This document shows positions 44,513 through 53,033 of a stretch of DNA of 64,000 nucleotides, one piece after another; the stretch's first letter is position 1, and every line of letters starts with the position of its first letter. This DNA comes from JAKZRT01 sp965247915 (GTDB taxonomy: Bacteria > Pseudomonadota > Alphaproteobacteria > Rhodobacterales > Rhodobacteraceae): contig OZ252048.1 of NCBI GenBank assembly GCA_965247915.1, positions 1,984,001 to 2,048,000 of the forward strand. The letters are read 5' to 3'. A model generated the notes under the pieces. The model made no database searches. It was given only the letters and a program-made list of their open reading frames with translations, and was not told the DNA's origin. The position numbers and the translations under genes are program-made.

Positions 44513-45325
44513 TCAGGCGTTCGCTTCGTCAATCGGTTCGACGACTTTGCGGTAAATATGCCAAGTGGCATGACCCAACACTGGCAGAGCGACCAACAGC
44601 CCGGCAAGTACCGGCAAAGCGCCTAAAAACAGGCAGCCAACAACCGTCAGCCCCCACGCGATCATCGGAATGGGATTCAACACAGCAACCGATATCGAAG
44701 TCTTTATTGCCGATATCGCGCCAACGTCACGATCCAGAAGGATGGGAAAGGCGACGACGCTGGTGCAAAGCACCACCACGGCAAAGCAAAACCCTATACC
44801 GTTTCCAAGCAGGATAAGCGTCCAGCCCCGCCGAGTGCTGATCATGTCATAGAGAAGTTCAAATGTAACATCTTTTTGAGCGTCGCCGTAGAGCCAGAGA
44901 AATAGTCCATGGGCAGCAGCCAACCATAACACAAACAACGCAACCAACATCGCGCCAACCGCGAGGATCGCAGGAACTGCCGGCGACTTCCTGACACCGA
45001 ACGCATGCCTCCAGGACGTGTCCATATTATTTTCCATCCTTCGGCTAATCTCGTAAAGACCGATCCCGGCGATAGGTCCAATCAGCGCAAATCCGGACAT
45101 AAGCGGAAACAACAGAAAAAAGGCGTTTGCACCAGACGCCAAACTAATAAGGAGAAAACCGATGACTGGGTAAATCATGGCGAGAAATATGTAGTGCGAA
45201 GGCTGCTTCATAAAGTCGCCATAACCCTGCCTAAGCGCGTCAACGACATCCGACACCTCGATTTTTCGCACTTTTATATTTTCCGTGTCCCCGGAGCCTG
45301 AGGAAAATATATGAAACGCTTCCAT
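44513..45325 (-). CDS. DUF2189-family integral membrane protein
   Basis: A 270-residue protein with about six hydrophobic helices (YIFLAMIYPVIGFLLISLASG, FLLFPLMSGFALIGPIAGIGLYEISRR, VPAILAVGAMLVALFVLWLAAAHGLFLWL in parts). The sequence around GPIAGIGLYEISRRME fits DUF2189, a family often found near cytochrome oxidase genes. It converges on the oxidase operon. I chose ATG 45325; a frame eight codons longer exists. By eye it is more A+T rich than genes outside the module. The function is unknown. Confidence 0.8.
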   Translation of the reverse strand: MEAFHIFSSGSGDTENIKVRKIEVSDVVDALRQGYGDFMKQPSHYIFLAMIYPVIGFLLISLASGANAFFLLFPLMSGFALIGPIAGIGLYEISRRMENNMDTSWRHAFGVRKSPAVPAILAVGAMLVALFVLWLAAAHGLFLWLYGDAQKDVTFELLYDMISTRRGWTLILLGNGIGFCFAVVVLCTSVVAFPILLDRDVGAISAIKTSISVAVLNPIPMIAWGLTVVGCLFLGALPVLAGLLVALPVLGHATWHIYRKVVEPIDEANA

Positions 45326-45503
45326 TAAGTCTCTCCTAAGCCTTGCCAAGTCTTACAACACAGCAATGCAAAGACAATATCGTCCCGACACCACTAAGTC
45401 GTCTACTGCGGCTTCAGTATATTTTGATCCGAAGCATTTGTCGTCCATTTTTCGGTGGTGTCAGACGAATGCAAACCAGTCTTTACAAGGACGGTGCCGG
45501 TGT

Positions 45504-45790
45504 CCGTTATGCCGCGCCAAGTTGACGCCACTCAACGAGAGCATCGGTACGGTTGACCTTGAAATTGCAGCGTGAATAGAGATGCCGTTCCTGATTGAAA
45601 TGATTGTGGACGGAGGCGTGAACGGCGGCGAATTTCTGTAAACTTCGCATGCACCGAAACCGAAGCGCAGGATGCATGCCGTAGAGACCAGGCTCTAAAT
45701 TGAGGCAAACAGCGTCTCCCACTCGCGTCTCTCGATGCAATAAAGGTGTGTAACCCGCGTGAATTCCGAGCGAAATTTACGCTGAATAAT
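45504..45790 (-). pseudogene. C-terminal relic of an IS6-like transposase, second copy
   Basis: The minus strand encodes MRSLQKFAAVHASVHNHFN, then CNFKVNRTDALVEWRQL, ending at the stop near 45507. It is clearly related (about two thirds identical over some 50 residues) to the relic at 37501-37760 and has the same orientation. The preceding part of the transposase is frameshifted and unrecognisable. The nucleotide similarity extends past the stop to about 45465, including ACAAGGACGGTG present at both loci. It lies between the DUF2189 gene and tRNA-Ser. Confidence 0.6.
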
Positions 45791-45815
45791 GACACCGGAA
45801 ATTTGAAGCGGTGAC

Positions 45816-45905
45816 TGGCGGAGAGACAGGGATTCGAACCCTGGAGACGGTTCCCCGCCTACACACTTTCCAAGCGTGCGCCTTCGACCACTCGGCCACC
45901 TCTCC
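45816..45905 (-). tRNA. tRNA-Ser (anticodon GGA)
   Basis: The minus strand folds as a 90-nt type II tRNA. The acceptor stem GGAGAGG pairs with TCTCTCC with one G-U pair, followed by discriminator G and encoded CCA. The D arm contains TGGCCGAGTGG. The anticodon loop is CTTGGAAAG with anticodon GGA, a long variable arm follows, and the T arm is GGTTCGAATCC. The long variable arm and identity elements specify serine. Confidence 0.96.
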
Positions 45906-45970
45906 GGTTCGCGCACTTTATAACGGCGCCGGTCCCGCCTGCAAGTTGGTTTCATAGGGCTAATTGGCCT

Positions 45971-46627
45971 TCATACGTAGGTGCGCGCGTGCTCGCGACC
46001 GGGAATGTCCAGGTGCGGAATGGCATTGAAAGTGGTCAGACGGCGCTCGTCAAATTCGACCTCGTAACGGTGAATCGACGCGTTGTTGGTTTGCAAAAGA
46101 ACATGCGAGAAGGCGCCGAGTTCAAGCGACAGCACATGCCTGATTGCCATGCCGATGACCCCGCCCGAGGTGACCAGCAATGTACCGTCCCTGGCTTCTG
46201 CGTCGTCAAGCGCCCCAAGAACACGGGCCTGGAAATGATCAAAGGTCTCGTCGGGATTTTCGATCGCGCCGTCGTGCCAGGCCGCCATGACCAGCGGAAG
46301 GTGGGCCAGAAACCCGCGCCGGTCGGTTGGCAGGCCAATCGAGCGGCGGCGCTTGAGTGACTCAGCCATCGAAAAATAATTTATTTCGATCAACCGTTTA
46401 TCTTGGCTCACAGGCAGTTCCAGTGCGCCACCGATAATCTCGGCTGTCTGTCGTTGCCGACGCATCGGACCCGATATGACGCGTGTAATCCCGCTGGAGG
46501 TCGCGGCAAAATACGCACCCAGCCAGGCCGCCTGCTGATGACCTAGTTGGCTGAGGCTGTCGTAGCTTTCCTCATCGCTGGCCCCGGTTTGGGCCTGACC
46601 GTGGCGAACCAGCGTTACCCGGGTCAT
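45971..46627 (-). CDS. Histidine phosphatase superfamily protein
   Basis: A 218-residue protein of the phosphoglycerate-mutase-like superfamily. The catalytic motif LVRHGQAQTG lies at residues 5-14 with the phospho-accepting His, followed by the second Arg (SGPMRRQRQTAEII) and the second His region (LLVTSGGVIGMAIRHVL). The substrate is unknown; relatives include cobalamin and sugar phosphatases. I chose ATG 46627, since the RHG motif then lies at the usual distance from the start. Confidence 0.88.
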   Translation of the reverse strand: MTRVTLVRHGQAQTGASDEESYDSLSQLGHQQAAWLGAYFAATSSGITRVISGPMRRQRQTAEIIGGALELPVSQDKRLIEINYFSMAESLKRRRSIGLPTDRRGFLAHLPLVMAAWHDGAIENPDETFDHFQARVLGALDDAEARDGTLLVTSGGVIGMAIRHVLSLELGAFSHVLLQTNNASIHRYEVEFDERRLTTFNAIPHLDIPGREHARTYV

Positions 46628-46754
46628 TTCCCCTCCTGAAGGGGCAGACCGGTGCGCCGGTTCCATTTGCCTGATATCACGATTCTACCATTGCGCACGC
46701 AGCCGGCCTTGCTGTCAGGATCGCGCCGCAACCATGGCCGCACTCTGGCGCACA

Positions 46755-47786
46755 TTAGTCTTCGAAAACCTTGGGCAACGCCCTTGGCAGCGCATCCAGC
46801 CAGTCCGGTACCGGAAGGCCTTTTTCACGCAGGAATTCGGGGTTGAAAAGCTTGGATTGATAGCGATTGCCATAATCGCACAGGATCGTCGCAATCGTAT
46901 GGCCGGGGCCCATTTCGCGCGCCATCCGTACCGCACCGGCAAGGTTGATGCCGGTTGATCCGCCCATGACCAACCCCTCATCCATCGCCAGATTAAAGAT
47001 GATCGGCAGCGCCTCGGTGTCGGGAATGCGCCAGGCCATATCGGGCGTGAACCCTTCAAGGTTTTCCGTGACCCGGCCCTGTCCGATGCCTTCGGTGATC
47101 GATGATCCATCGGCCTTTAGTTCGCCTTCAGCATAAAGACCATAAAGCGCCGATCCTTCTGGGTCCGACAATGCCATCTTCACCCCTTTGGGCTGAAGGA
47201 CGTCGGCCACCCCGGCCAGCGTACCGCCCGTACCGACCGAGCAAACGAAGCCATCGACCTTGCCGCCGGTCTGCTCCCAGATCTCCGGCCCGGTGCCTTC
47301 GGCGTGGGCGGCGCGGTTGGCAATGTTGTCGAACTGGTTGGCCCAGACCGCGCCATTGGGCTCGGTCTTATTCAATTTTTCCGCCAACCGCTGCGAATAA
47401 CGAACATAGTTGTTCGGATTTTTGTAAGGAACCGCAGGCACTTGCACCAATTCGGCGCCAGCCAGCCGGATCATGTCTTTCTTTTCCTGGCTCTGCGTTT
47501 CGGGGATCACGATGACGGTTCGAAACCCCATCGAGGCCCCGACCAACGCCAGACCGATACCGGTATTTCCCGCCGTCCCTTCCACGATCGTACCGCCCGG
47601 GCGCAACGTGCCGCGGGCCATAGCGTCGCGAATGATCCAGAGGGCTGCGCGGTCCTTGACCGATTGACCGGGGTTCAAAAACTCGGCCTTGCCCAGGATG
47701 GTACAGCCGGTTTCTTCACTCAGCCTGCGCAGCCGGATCATTGGCGTCTTGCCAATCGCGTCTGCCAGATTGTCCGAGATGCGCAT
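46755..47786 (-). CDS. cysK: Cysteine synthase A (O-acetylserine sulfhydrylase)
   Basis: A 343-residue PLP enzyme that makes cysteine from O-acetylserine and sulfide. The PLP lysine lies in FLNPGQSVKDRAALWII; other motifs are VEGTAGNTGIGLALVGASMG, the pyridoxal phosphate-binding loop GTGGTLAGVADVL and the C-terminal VMGGSTGINLAGAVRMARE. In Rhodobacter sphaeroides a cysK next to trgAB takes part in tellurite resistance; here a TrgA-like gene lies 105 bases upstream on the same strand, so the same association is present. Confidence 0.93.
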   Translation of the reverse strand: MRISDNLADAIGKTPMIRLRRLSEETGCTILGKAEFLNPGQSVKDRAALWIIRDAMARGTLRPGGTIVEGTAGNTGIGLALVGASMGFRTVIVIPETQSQEKKDMIRLAGAELVQVPAVPYKNPNNYVRYSQRLAEKLNKTEPNGAVWANQFDNIANRAAHAEGTGPEIWEQTGGKVDGFVCSVGTGGTLAGVADVLQPKGVKMALSDPEGSALYGLYAEGELKADGSSITEGIGQGRVTENLEGFTPDMAWRIPDTEALPIIFNLAMDEGLVMGGSTGINLAGAVRMAREMGPGHTIATILCDYGNRYQSKLFNPEFLREKGLPVPDWLDALPRALPKVFED

Positions 47787-47890
47787 ATCCGCCCCCTTTG
47801 CCCCCCATTTCGCCCATCTTTAGGCTGGGGCCAAGACGGATTCAACCGGCACCGCATCGCGGCTTTTGCGGGGGCTTGGGGCGGCTAATT

Positions 47891-48349
47891 CTAGCGGTAT
47901 CTTCGGCTGGCCCATTCGGCGGCCAGGCCACCAATCACACCGCCGAAAAGCAGCGCCTGAACCACCGGTAGCGACAGAATTGACAACGAATAATCCAATG
48001 CGATTCGGAATACGTCGACTGTGGCCTCGGTTGCCCCGCTGTATTTCATCTTCGTGGATTCCAGGATCATTTCGTATACCGAGAACACCAGAAGGCTCCA
48101 GAACAGGATCGCAACCGACGTCAGCAGTCCCCCCGACACCGAAAACTTCAGCCCTTCGCCGACTCTTTTGCCCATGACGATCCAACCGCAAAGCCCGCCG
48201 ATGGCTGCAACCGACTGGGGCATCATCCCAACCTGGAGTGTATAGCCCGCTTCGGCTTCCAGCGCCGCATGCGCCAGTTTGGCCGCCACAAAGGCGACGA
48301 TTGCAAAGACAATTGCGGACACCAGACGCGCGCCGGTCGGCATTTTCAT
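47891..48349 (-). CDS. trgA: TrgA-family membrane protein (tellurite-resistance associated)
   Basis: A 152-residue integral membrane protein with four hydrophobic segments (LVSAIVFAIVAFVAAKLAHAAL, MPQSVAAIGGLCGWIVMG, SVSGGLLTSVAILFWSLLVFSVYEMI, ILSLPVVQALLFGGVIGGLAAEWASRRYR, given in parts). Size, the MKMPTGARLVSAI start and RVGEGL loop match TrgA proteins of Rhodobacteraceae. Its location directly upstream of cysK supports the call. No trgB-type NUDIX gene is present next to it. Confidence 0.78.
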   Translation of the reverse strand: MKMPTGARLVSAIVFAIVAFVAAKLAHAALEAEAGYTLQVGMMPQSVAAIGGLCGWIVMGKRVGEGLKFSVSGGLLTSVAILFWSLLVFSVYEMILESTKMKYSGATEATVDVFRIALDYSLSILSLPVVQALLFGGVIGGLAAEWASRRYR

Positions 48350-48478
48350 TCACCGTTATCAGACGTTTTTCTGCTCGTGGGCACAATAAACTGTGCAGAT
48401 GCCGCCAAGGCAAGTCATAGCTGTAAAATCAGATCGGGCGCGTTGTATCCCTGCACCTTTGATGGGCCGACCCGAGGT

Positions 48479-49717
48479 CTACAATACCTGATCCAGAGCG
48501 TCGATCAGCCGTTCTACGTCCTCGTGGCCGGTGTAATGGACCAAGGACATCCGCAAGACGCCGTGGCCGGGGTCCAAGCCCATGCCTTGCAGCGGCCGCA
48601 CGCTGTAAAAGTGGTCGCCGCCCGCCATGATGCCGTGGTCCGCCAGCGCGACCGCCAGATCTTCACCGCGTCGGTCCGAATGGACTGCAATGGTTGGGGC
48701 GCGCTTGGCCGCGTCCAAGGGGCCAATAATTCTCAGGGAATTACGACGTGCAAGATAGTCAAGCAGCGGCGGCGCCACGGCAATTTCACGGTCGCGAAAC
48801 AGCTTGTGAACCAGCTTGGCGCGTGCGCGCGGCGCTGCGTCGCCGCCAAAGTGATGCGCATGAAGGGCGTCGAAATAATCGGCAATTCCGGCCGACGCCG
48901 CAATCTGGGCGTGGTCCGGACCGGCCGGAGTAAACCGTTTTTCCAGCGATCCGGCGTTGAAATGATGCCCCTGATTTGGCAGCGCCATGCCCAGGTCGCG
49001 GCGGATCGCCATGATCCCCTGATGAGGGCCGTAAACCTTGTAGGCCGAAAACAGATAAATGTCGGCCCCCAGTTCACCTACATCCGGGATGCCATGGCGC
49101 GCGTAGCTGACGCCATCAACACAGACATATGCGCCAGCCTGATGGGCAATCGCCGTGATCTCAGCCACCGGATTGATCTCGGCGATGACGTTGGAGCAAT
49201 GCGGAAAACAGACCAGCCGCACCTTGCCATCCAAAAGCCGCGACAGCCGGTCCAGCGGCAAGTGCCCCGTGTCAGGGTCGATCCGTCATTCGCGTATCTC
49301 GACGCCCCGCGCCGCCAGCCGCCGCTAGGGCCCCGAGTTGGCCTCGTGGTCCTGGTTGGTCACAATGATCGCGTCGCCATTGGTCAGCCATTCGCCGAAC
49401 GCCTGCGCCAGTACATAAGTGTTTTGCGTGGTCGAGGGTCCAAAGCTGACATCGTCGGTGTCGACCCCCATCATCGCCGCCAGACGCGCGCGCGCTTCGT
49501 CTATCTCGGCCCCGCCATCGCTGGACGGCGGATAGGGCCAATAGGGTTGCATCTTGCGTACGCGATAAAACCGCGACAGCCGATGCTGGACAAATCCACA
49601 AACGAACGAACCGCCCGCGTTCTCGAAAAACGCCCTGTCTTTCAGGGCCTGCACCTCGAAGGCGGGAAACTGAGACCTGACAAAATCGAGGTCAAAGGGC
49701 CGGGCGGGTTCACCCAT
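48479..49717 (-). pseudogene. Cysteine desulfurase-like aminotransferase with two in-frame stop codons
   Basis: From ATG 49717 the frame encodes a class V aminotransferase of the desulfurase-like (TIGR01976-type) family: FDLDFVRSQFPAFE, FFENAGGSFV, SFGPSTTQNTYVLA, TNQDHEANSGP. Codon 131 is TAG (49325-49327) and codon 144 is TGA (49286-49288). Without them the same frame reads GP-W-RRLAARGVEIRE-W-RIDPDTGHLPLD, and both stops fall where the family has Trp, so each is one G-to-A change from TGG. The frame then continues intact to 48479 (YLFSAYKVYGPHQG with the PLP lysine). Both halves are otherwise well preserved, suggesting recent loss. Its start overlaps the end of the acuI-like gene. Confidence 0.88.
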
Positions 49718-50699
49718 TTACATCGACCAGAACGCGCCCTTTGATCTCGCCTTTCAGAATGCTCCGTCCCAGCGCGGGCAGATCGGCAAGCGTCGCCGGG
49801 TGGATCATCGCCTCGAGCCTGTCCATGGGCAGGTCGCGCGCGATGCGCTTCCAGGCCCGCAGCCGGTTCTCGAAAGGCTGCATCACGCTGTCGATCCCCA
49901 GCAAATTCACGCCGCGCAAAATGAAGGGTATGACCGTGGCCGGAAGACCCGCGCCACCTGCAAGCCCCACCGCCGACACCGCCGCCCCATATTTCATCTG
50001 ACCGAGAACCCGCGCCAGCATGGCACCACCGACCGCATCAACGCAGCCCGCCCAGGTCTCGGATTCCAAAGTGCGCTTTACAGTCTCGTTCAGGTCTTCG
50101 CGCGGCACAATCTTCGCCGCCCCCAAACTTCTCAGGTACTCCGCCGTTTCCGGCCGTCCGGTCACGGCGGCAACGTCGTGACCCAGATTGCCGAGAATTG
50201 CCGTCGCCACCGACCCCACACCGCCCGCAGCTCCGGTGACCAGAACCGGCCCGTCACCGGGGGCAAGCCCGTGATCTTCCAGCGCCATGACTGCCAGCAT
50301 GGCCGTAAGACCTGCGGTGCCGACCGCCATCGCCTGGCGCGCATCCAATCCTTCGGGCAGCGGCACCAGCCAATTGGCCCTGACCCGCGCCCGGGTGGCA
50401 AAGCCGCCCCAATGCGCCTCGCCGACGCGCCAGCCGGTCAGAACCACCCGGTCGCCGGGTTGGTATCGGTCGTCTTGGCTGTCTTCGACCGCGCCGGCAA
50501 AATCGATGCCCGGCACATGCGGATAGGTACGCACCAACCCGCCGCCCGGACCGATGCAAAGCCCGTCTTTGTAATTCACCGTCGAATATTCAACCGCCAC
50601 GGTCACCTCACCGTCAGGCAACCTGCTATCTTCCAGCTCTGCGACCGCGGCGTGGGTCTTACCCTCGTCGTCTTTTTCAACCAACAGCGCTTTGAACAT
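49710..50699 (-). CDS. acuI: Acrylyl-CoA reductase-like medium-chain oxidoreductase (AcuI/YhdH family)
   Basis: A 329-residue zinc-free quinone-oxidoreductase-type MDR protein. Features are EYSTVNYKDGLCIGPGG, VPGIDFAGAVEDS, the nucleotide-binding motif VLVTGAAGGVGSVATAIL and PFILRGVNLLGIDSVM near the C-terminus. This matches AcuI/YhdH, which in Rhodobacteraceae reduces acryloyl-CoA with NADPH during DMSP and propionate metabolism. Other DMSP genes are not in the window, so the specific role is inferred. The start is ATG 50699 with GAGG upstream; the longer frame has no support. Confidence 0.82.
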   Translation of the reverse strand: MFKALLVEKDDEGKTHAAVAELEDSRLPDGEVTVAVEYSTVNYKDGLCIGPGGGLVRTYPHVPGIDFAGAVEDSQDDRYQPGDRVVLTGWRVGEAHWGGFATRARVRANWLVPLPEGLDARQAMAVGTAGLTAMLAVMALEDHGLAPGDGPVLVTGAAGGVGSVATAILGNLGHDVAAVTGRPETAEYLRSLGAAKIVPREDLNETVKRTLESETWAGCVDAVGGAMLARVLGQMKYGAAVSAVGLAGGAGLPATVIPFILRGVNLLGIDSVMQPFENRLRAWKRIARDLPMDRLEAMIHPATLADLPALGRSILKGEIKGRVLVDVNG

Positions 50700-50875
50700 T
50701 TCTTCGCCTCGTCTCATCCGCCAGTCACGCCGGTCCTGGCACTTGTGCCTACCAATTTTCCCGCAAATGCGCGGGCGGAAACACAGCCGCCATATGGTGG
50801 GCAATCGCGATTGTGGTCAACCGCGAACGCGCCCGGTCAAATGACAAAATGACACCATCCATCGAGCCAATCGGG

Positions 50876-50911
50876 CAAAAAAAATAGGGCCGCCCGTTTT
50901 CAGGGCGGCCC
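50876..50911 (-). terminator. Rho-independent terminator after the interrupted pilin-like gene
   Basis: On the minus strand a 9-bp perfect G+C stem (50903-50911 with 50887-50895) encloses a 7-base loop and is followed by TATTTTTTTTG. It lies 23 bases after the stop of the pilin-like gene remnant and would end transcription coming from it before acuI. Confidence 0.9.
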
Positions 50912-51122
50912 GAATTTGTTCGTCGTTAGACGATTAGTAGGTCCAGACGTCCGTCGACTGGATTTTGGTCGAGATTTTGTCAGCCAGACCGCTGGTCGAG
51001 TTACCGACCGACAGCATAACCGCAATACCCAGACCAACGATGTGAGCTACCCCCCGAAATTCGGACACTGACGTAAGCTGCGATTTGTAGTCTGCTGATC
51101 TTCAACACGAAGGAGATCAGAA

Positions 51123-51416
51123 ATGTCGAAACGAAAGCAACATCATCCAGAGTTTAAGGCCAAGGTGGCATTGGAGGCGCTGAAGGGGGAGGCGACGGTT
51201 TCAGAGTTGGCGAGCCGGTTTGGCGTGCATCCTACCATGATCCATCAATGGAAACGTGCGTTGCTTGAAGGCGCGTCGGGCGTGTTCGAGCGCGGCAGCA
51301 GGAAAGCGGCTGAAGTTGACGAAGAACAGGTTAAAGACTTGCTCGCCAAGATAGGGGAGCTGGCCGTCGCCAACGATTTTTTGGCCAGAAAGCTCAAGCC
51401 CTGGGCCGGCAAGTGA
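51123..51416 (+). CDS. IS3-family transposase OrfA
   Basis: A 97-residue protein with the IS3 helix-turn-helix (HHPEFKAKVALEALKGEATVSELASRFGVH in parts) and a leucine-zipper-like C-terminus (VKDLLAKIGELAVANDFLARKL). GAAGGAG precedes ATG 51123. Its stop overlaps a GTG start for OrfB (GTGA at 51413-51416). Confidence 0.92.
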   Translation: MSKRKQHHPEFKAKVALEALKGEATVSELASRFGVHPTMIHQWKRALLEGASGVFERGSRKAAEVDEEQVKDLLAKIGELAVANDFLARKLKPWAGK

Positions 51417-52276
51417 GGCGGAAGATGATTGAGCCAGGCCTTCCAAACCTGTCTGTTGGCAAACAATGCGCCTTGCTGTCGATCTCACGGTCATCCTTTT
51501 ACTATGAGCCAAAGGGTGAGACCGCGATGAACCTCGACCTGATGCGCCTGATAGATAAGCAGTTCTTGGAAACGCCGTTTTACGGTGTGCGCCAAATGAC
51601 GTGGCATCTTCGGAACGAAGGTCATCTGGTGAACGAGAAGCGCATCCGACGGCTCATGCGGTTGATGGGCCTCATGCCGATCTACCAGAGGCCCAACACC
51701 AGCAAGGCCGCGAAGGGCCACAAGATTTACCCCTATCTGCTACGTGGGCTTCGTGTGACCCGCCCCAATCAGGTCTGGTGTTCTGATATCACCTATCTGC
51801 CAATGCGACGCGGCTTCCTGTATCTCCTGGCCATCATGGACTGGCACACGCGCAAAGTGCTGGCGTGGCGCATCTCGAACACGCTGGAAGCGGACTTCTG
51901 CGTCGAGGCGTTGAACGAGGCAATCCACAAGTTTGGCCCGCCCCAGATCATGAACACTGACCAAGGCAGTCAGTTCACATCCTTTGTCTGGACGGGCCAA
52001 CTGAAGCGGACAGGCGTGCATATCTCGATGGACGGCAAGGGCCGGTTCCTCGACAATATTTTTGTGGAACGGCTGTGGCGCTCGCTGAAATACGAGTGCG
52101 TCTATCTGCACGCCTGGGAGACTGGATCGGAGGCCAAGGCCGGCGTCGGCAAATGGATGGAGTTCTACAATCAGAAGCGACCGCATTCCGCACTTGGCGG
52201 CCAGCCTCCAGCCGTGGTCTATTGGCAGAGAAATGAAACAACGCAACCCGATCAGCAGGAGCAAAAAGTAGCTTAG
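51413..52276 (+). CDS. IS3-family transposase OrfB (integrase core)
   Basis: A 287-residue catalytic subunit with the retroviral-integrase-type fold. The DDE residues are seen in VWCSDITYLPM, MNTDQGSQFTS and NIFVERLWRSLKYECVYL; the N-terminal HTH_21 segment contains GVRQMTWHLRNEGH. The gene starts with GTG 51413, overlapping OrfA, so coupling or frameshifting could give the OrfAB product. It appears intact. Confidence 0.92.
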   Translation: MRRKMIEPGLPNLSVGKQCALLSISRSSFYYEPKGETAMNLDLMRLIDKQFLETPFYGVRQMTWHLRNEGHLVNEKRIRRLMRLMGLMPIYQRPNTSKAAKGHKIYPYLLRGLRVTRPNQVWCSDITYLPMRRGFLYLLAIMDWHTRKVLAWRISNTLEADFCVEALNEAIHKFGPPQIMNTDQGSQFTSFVWTGQLKRTGVHISMDGKGRFLDNIFVERLWRSLKYECVYLHAWETGSEAKAGVGKWMEFYNQKRPHSALGGQPPAVVYWQRNETTQPDQQEQKVA

Positions 52277-52579
52277 ATTGCGCCAAATACTGTCCAACGG
52301 TTGGGGAGTAGCTCAAAAAGCTTGAACAGTTTCATCTGATGTTCCTCCGAATGATGAAGTCGTTTTCAAAACTTGACCCCGTCACAGGAAGAGCACGAGG
52401 GCTCTCAAGCGACTTGGCTGGCATCGGTTAGACAGATGAATTCCGGCAAGACTATGTCAGGACTTCTGCAATAAGGGGGTCTTTAAAGGATTTGCTTACT
52501 CTCATTTTTGAGGAATTTTTCGGTGCCTGGTGGGATGAATTTTAGCAATTTGATCGCAAATGTTTCGTCTGCACACTGG

Positions 52580-52925
52580 AATTTTGTGGCCGGGGCGCGT
52601 ATATCTGCCCCGTTCCTTCGGGAAATATGGCGATAAACGCGCCCGTAATAAGCGGATCGGACCCGGGGGCGGTACCCGGCGGCTCCACCAATTTCCTTCA
52701 TTTGGGGATCATGGGGCCGAAATAGGATCGACGGACGTCTAAAGGGGTTAGCTTTTGCTCGGTGAGGTACCACCGTTATCGGTCCGCAAAGCATAATTGC
52801 AAATGACAATCATGCTCCGGCAATGGCTTTGGCTGCGTAAGCAACCTAAGTCGCCGAAACTAAGCCCTTGCGCCTAGCCGCGTAAGGCGGGGTTCGCAGG
52901 CACCTGGCAACAGAAGCCTGCACTT
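52580..52925 (+). ncRNA. ssrA: Two-piece (circularly permuted) tmRNA
   Basis: The acceptor piece comes first and ends in CGGCTCCACCA at 52680-52690; its T arm is CCGGG-GGCGGTA-CCCGG. After an intervening segment the coding piece begins GGGGCCGAAATAGGATCGAC at 52713. GGGGCCG pairs with CGGCTCC to form the acceptor stem with one G-U pair, as required for the mature two-piece molecule of alphaproteobacteria. The tag reading frame at 52799-52840 encodes ANDNHAPAMALAA and then TAA. A GCAGGC/GCCTGC stem near 52897-52921 closes the 3' part. The outer ends are approximate. Confidence 0.92.
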
Positions 52926-53033
52926 TTCCGGCAATTGATCGAAGTCCAAAATGCTCAGGCGGGGATGCCCAAGCCCCTTTCCATCAGTCCCAATTCCCTT
53001 ATGCTGACGGAGATTTTGAAAAGGCTCGCGCCA

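Larger units (their letters stand above)
51043..52315 (+). mobile_element. IS3-family insertion sequence, copy 1 (1273 bp)
   Basis: The ends are imperfect inverted repeats, TGAGCTACCCCCCGAAATTC on the left and TGAGCTACTCCCCAACC on the right (reverse complement), both starting with TGA as in IS3 elements. The flanking three or four bases (ATG on the left, AAA on the right) do not match, so no target duplication is visible. Both transposase frames are intact. It interrupts a pilin-like gene. Confidence 0.88.
50934..52335 (-). pseudogene. Small pilin-like (Flp-type) gene destroyed by an IS3-family element
   Basis: The start is intact at ATG 52335, with CGGAGGA as ribosome binding site and codons MKLFKLF. 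The IS3 element begins directly after. On its other side the minus strand resumes with IVGLGIAVMLSVGNSTSGL, then DVWTY and a stop at 50934. Related Roseobacter proteins of about 60 residues have a middle segment (acidic DExG then VDWVVLTAA) between these parts, and about 20 residues of it are missing here. No short target duplication flanks the element, consistent with an IS-adjacent deletion. The tail keeps its terminator. Confidence 0.72.

Noticed and set aside
49286..49327. Stop-codon reassignment or programmed read-through as explanation for the TAG and TGA codons
   Set aside because: Two different stop codons would have to code for Trp, while both are used as normal terminators throughout the window. 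Ordinary nonsense mutation is simpler.
52483..52809. 108-codon minus-strand frame across the tmRNA region
   Set aside because: It covers the acceptor piece and part of the coding piece of ssrA, whose pairing and tag frame are clear. The frame looks accidental.
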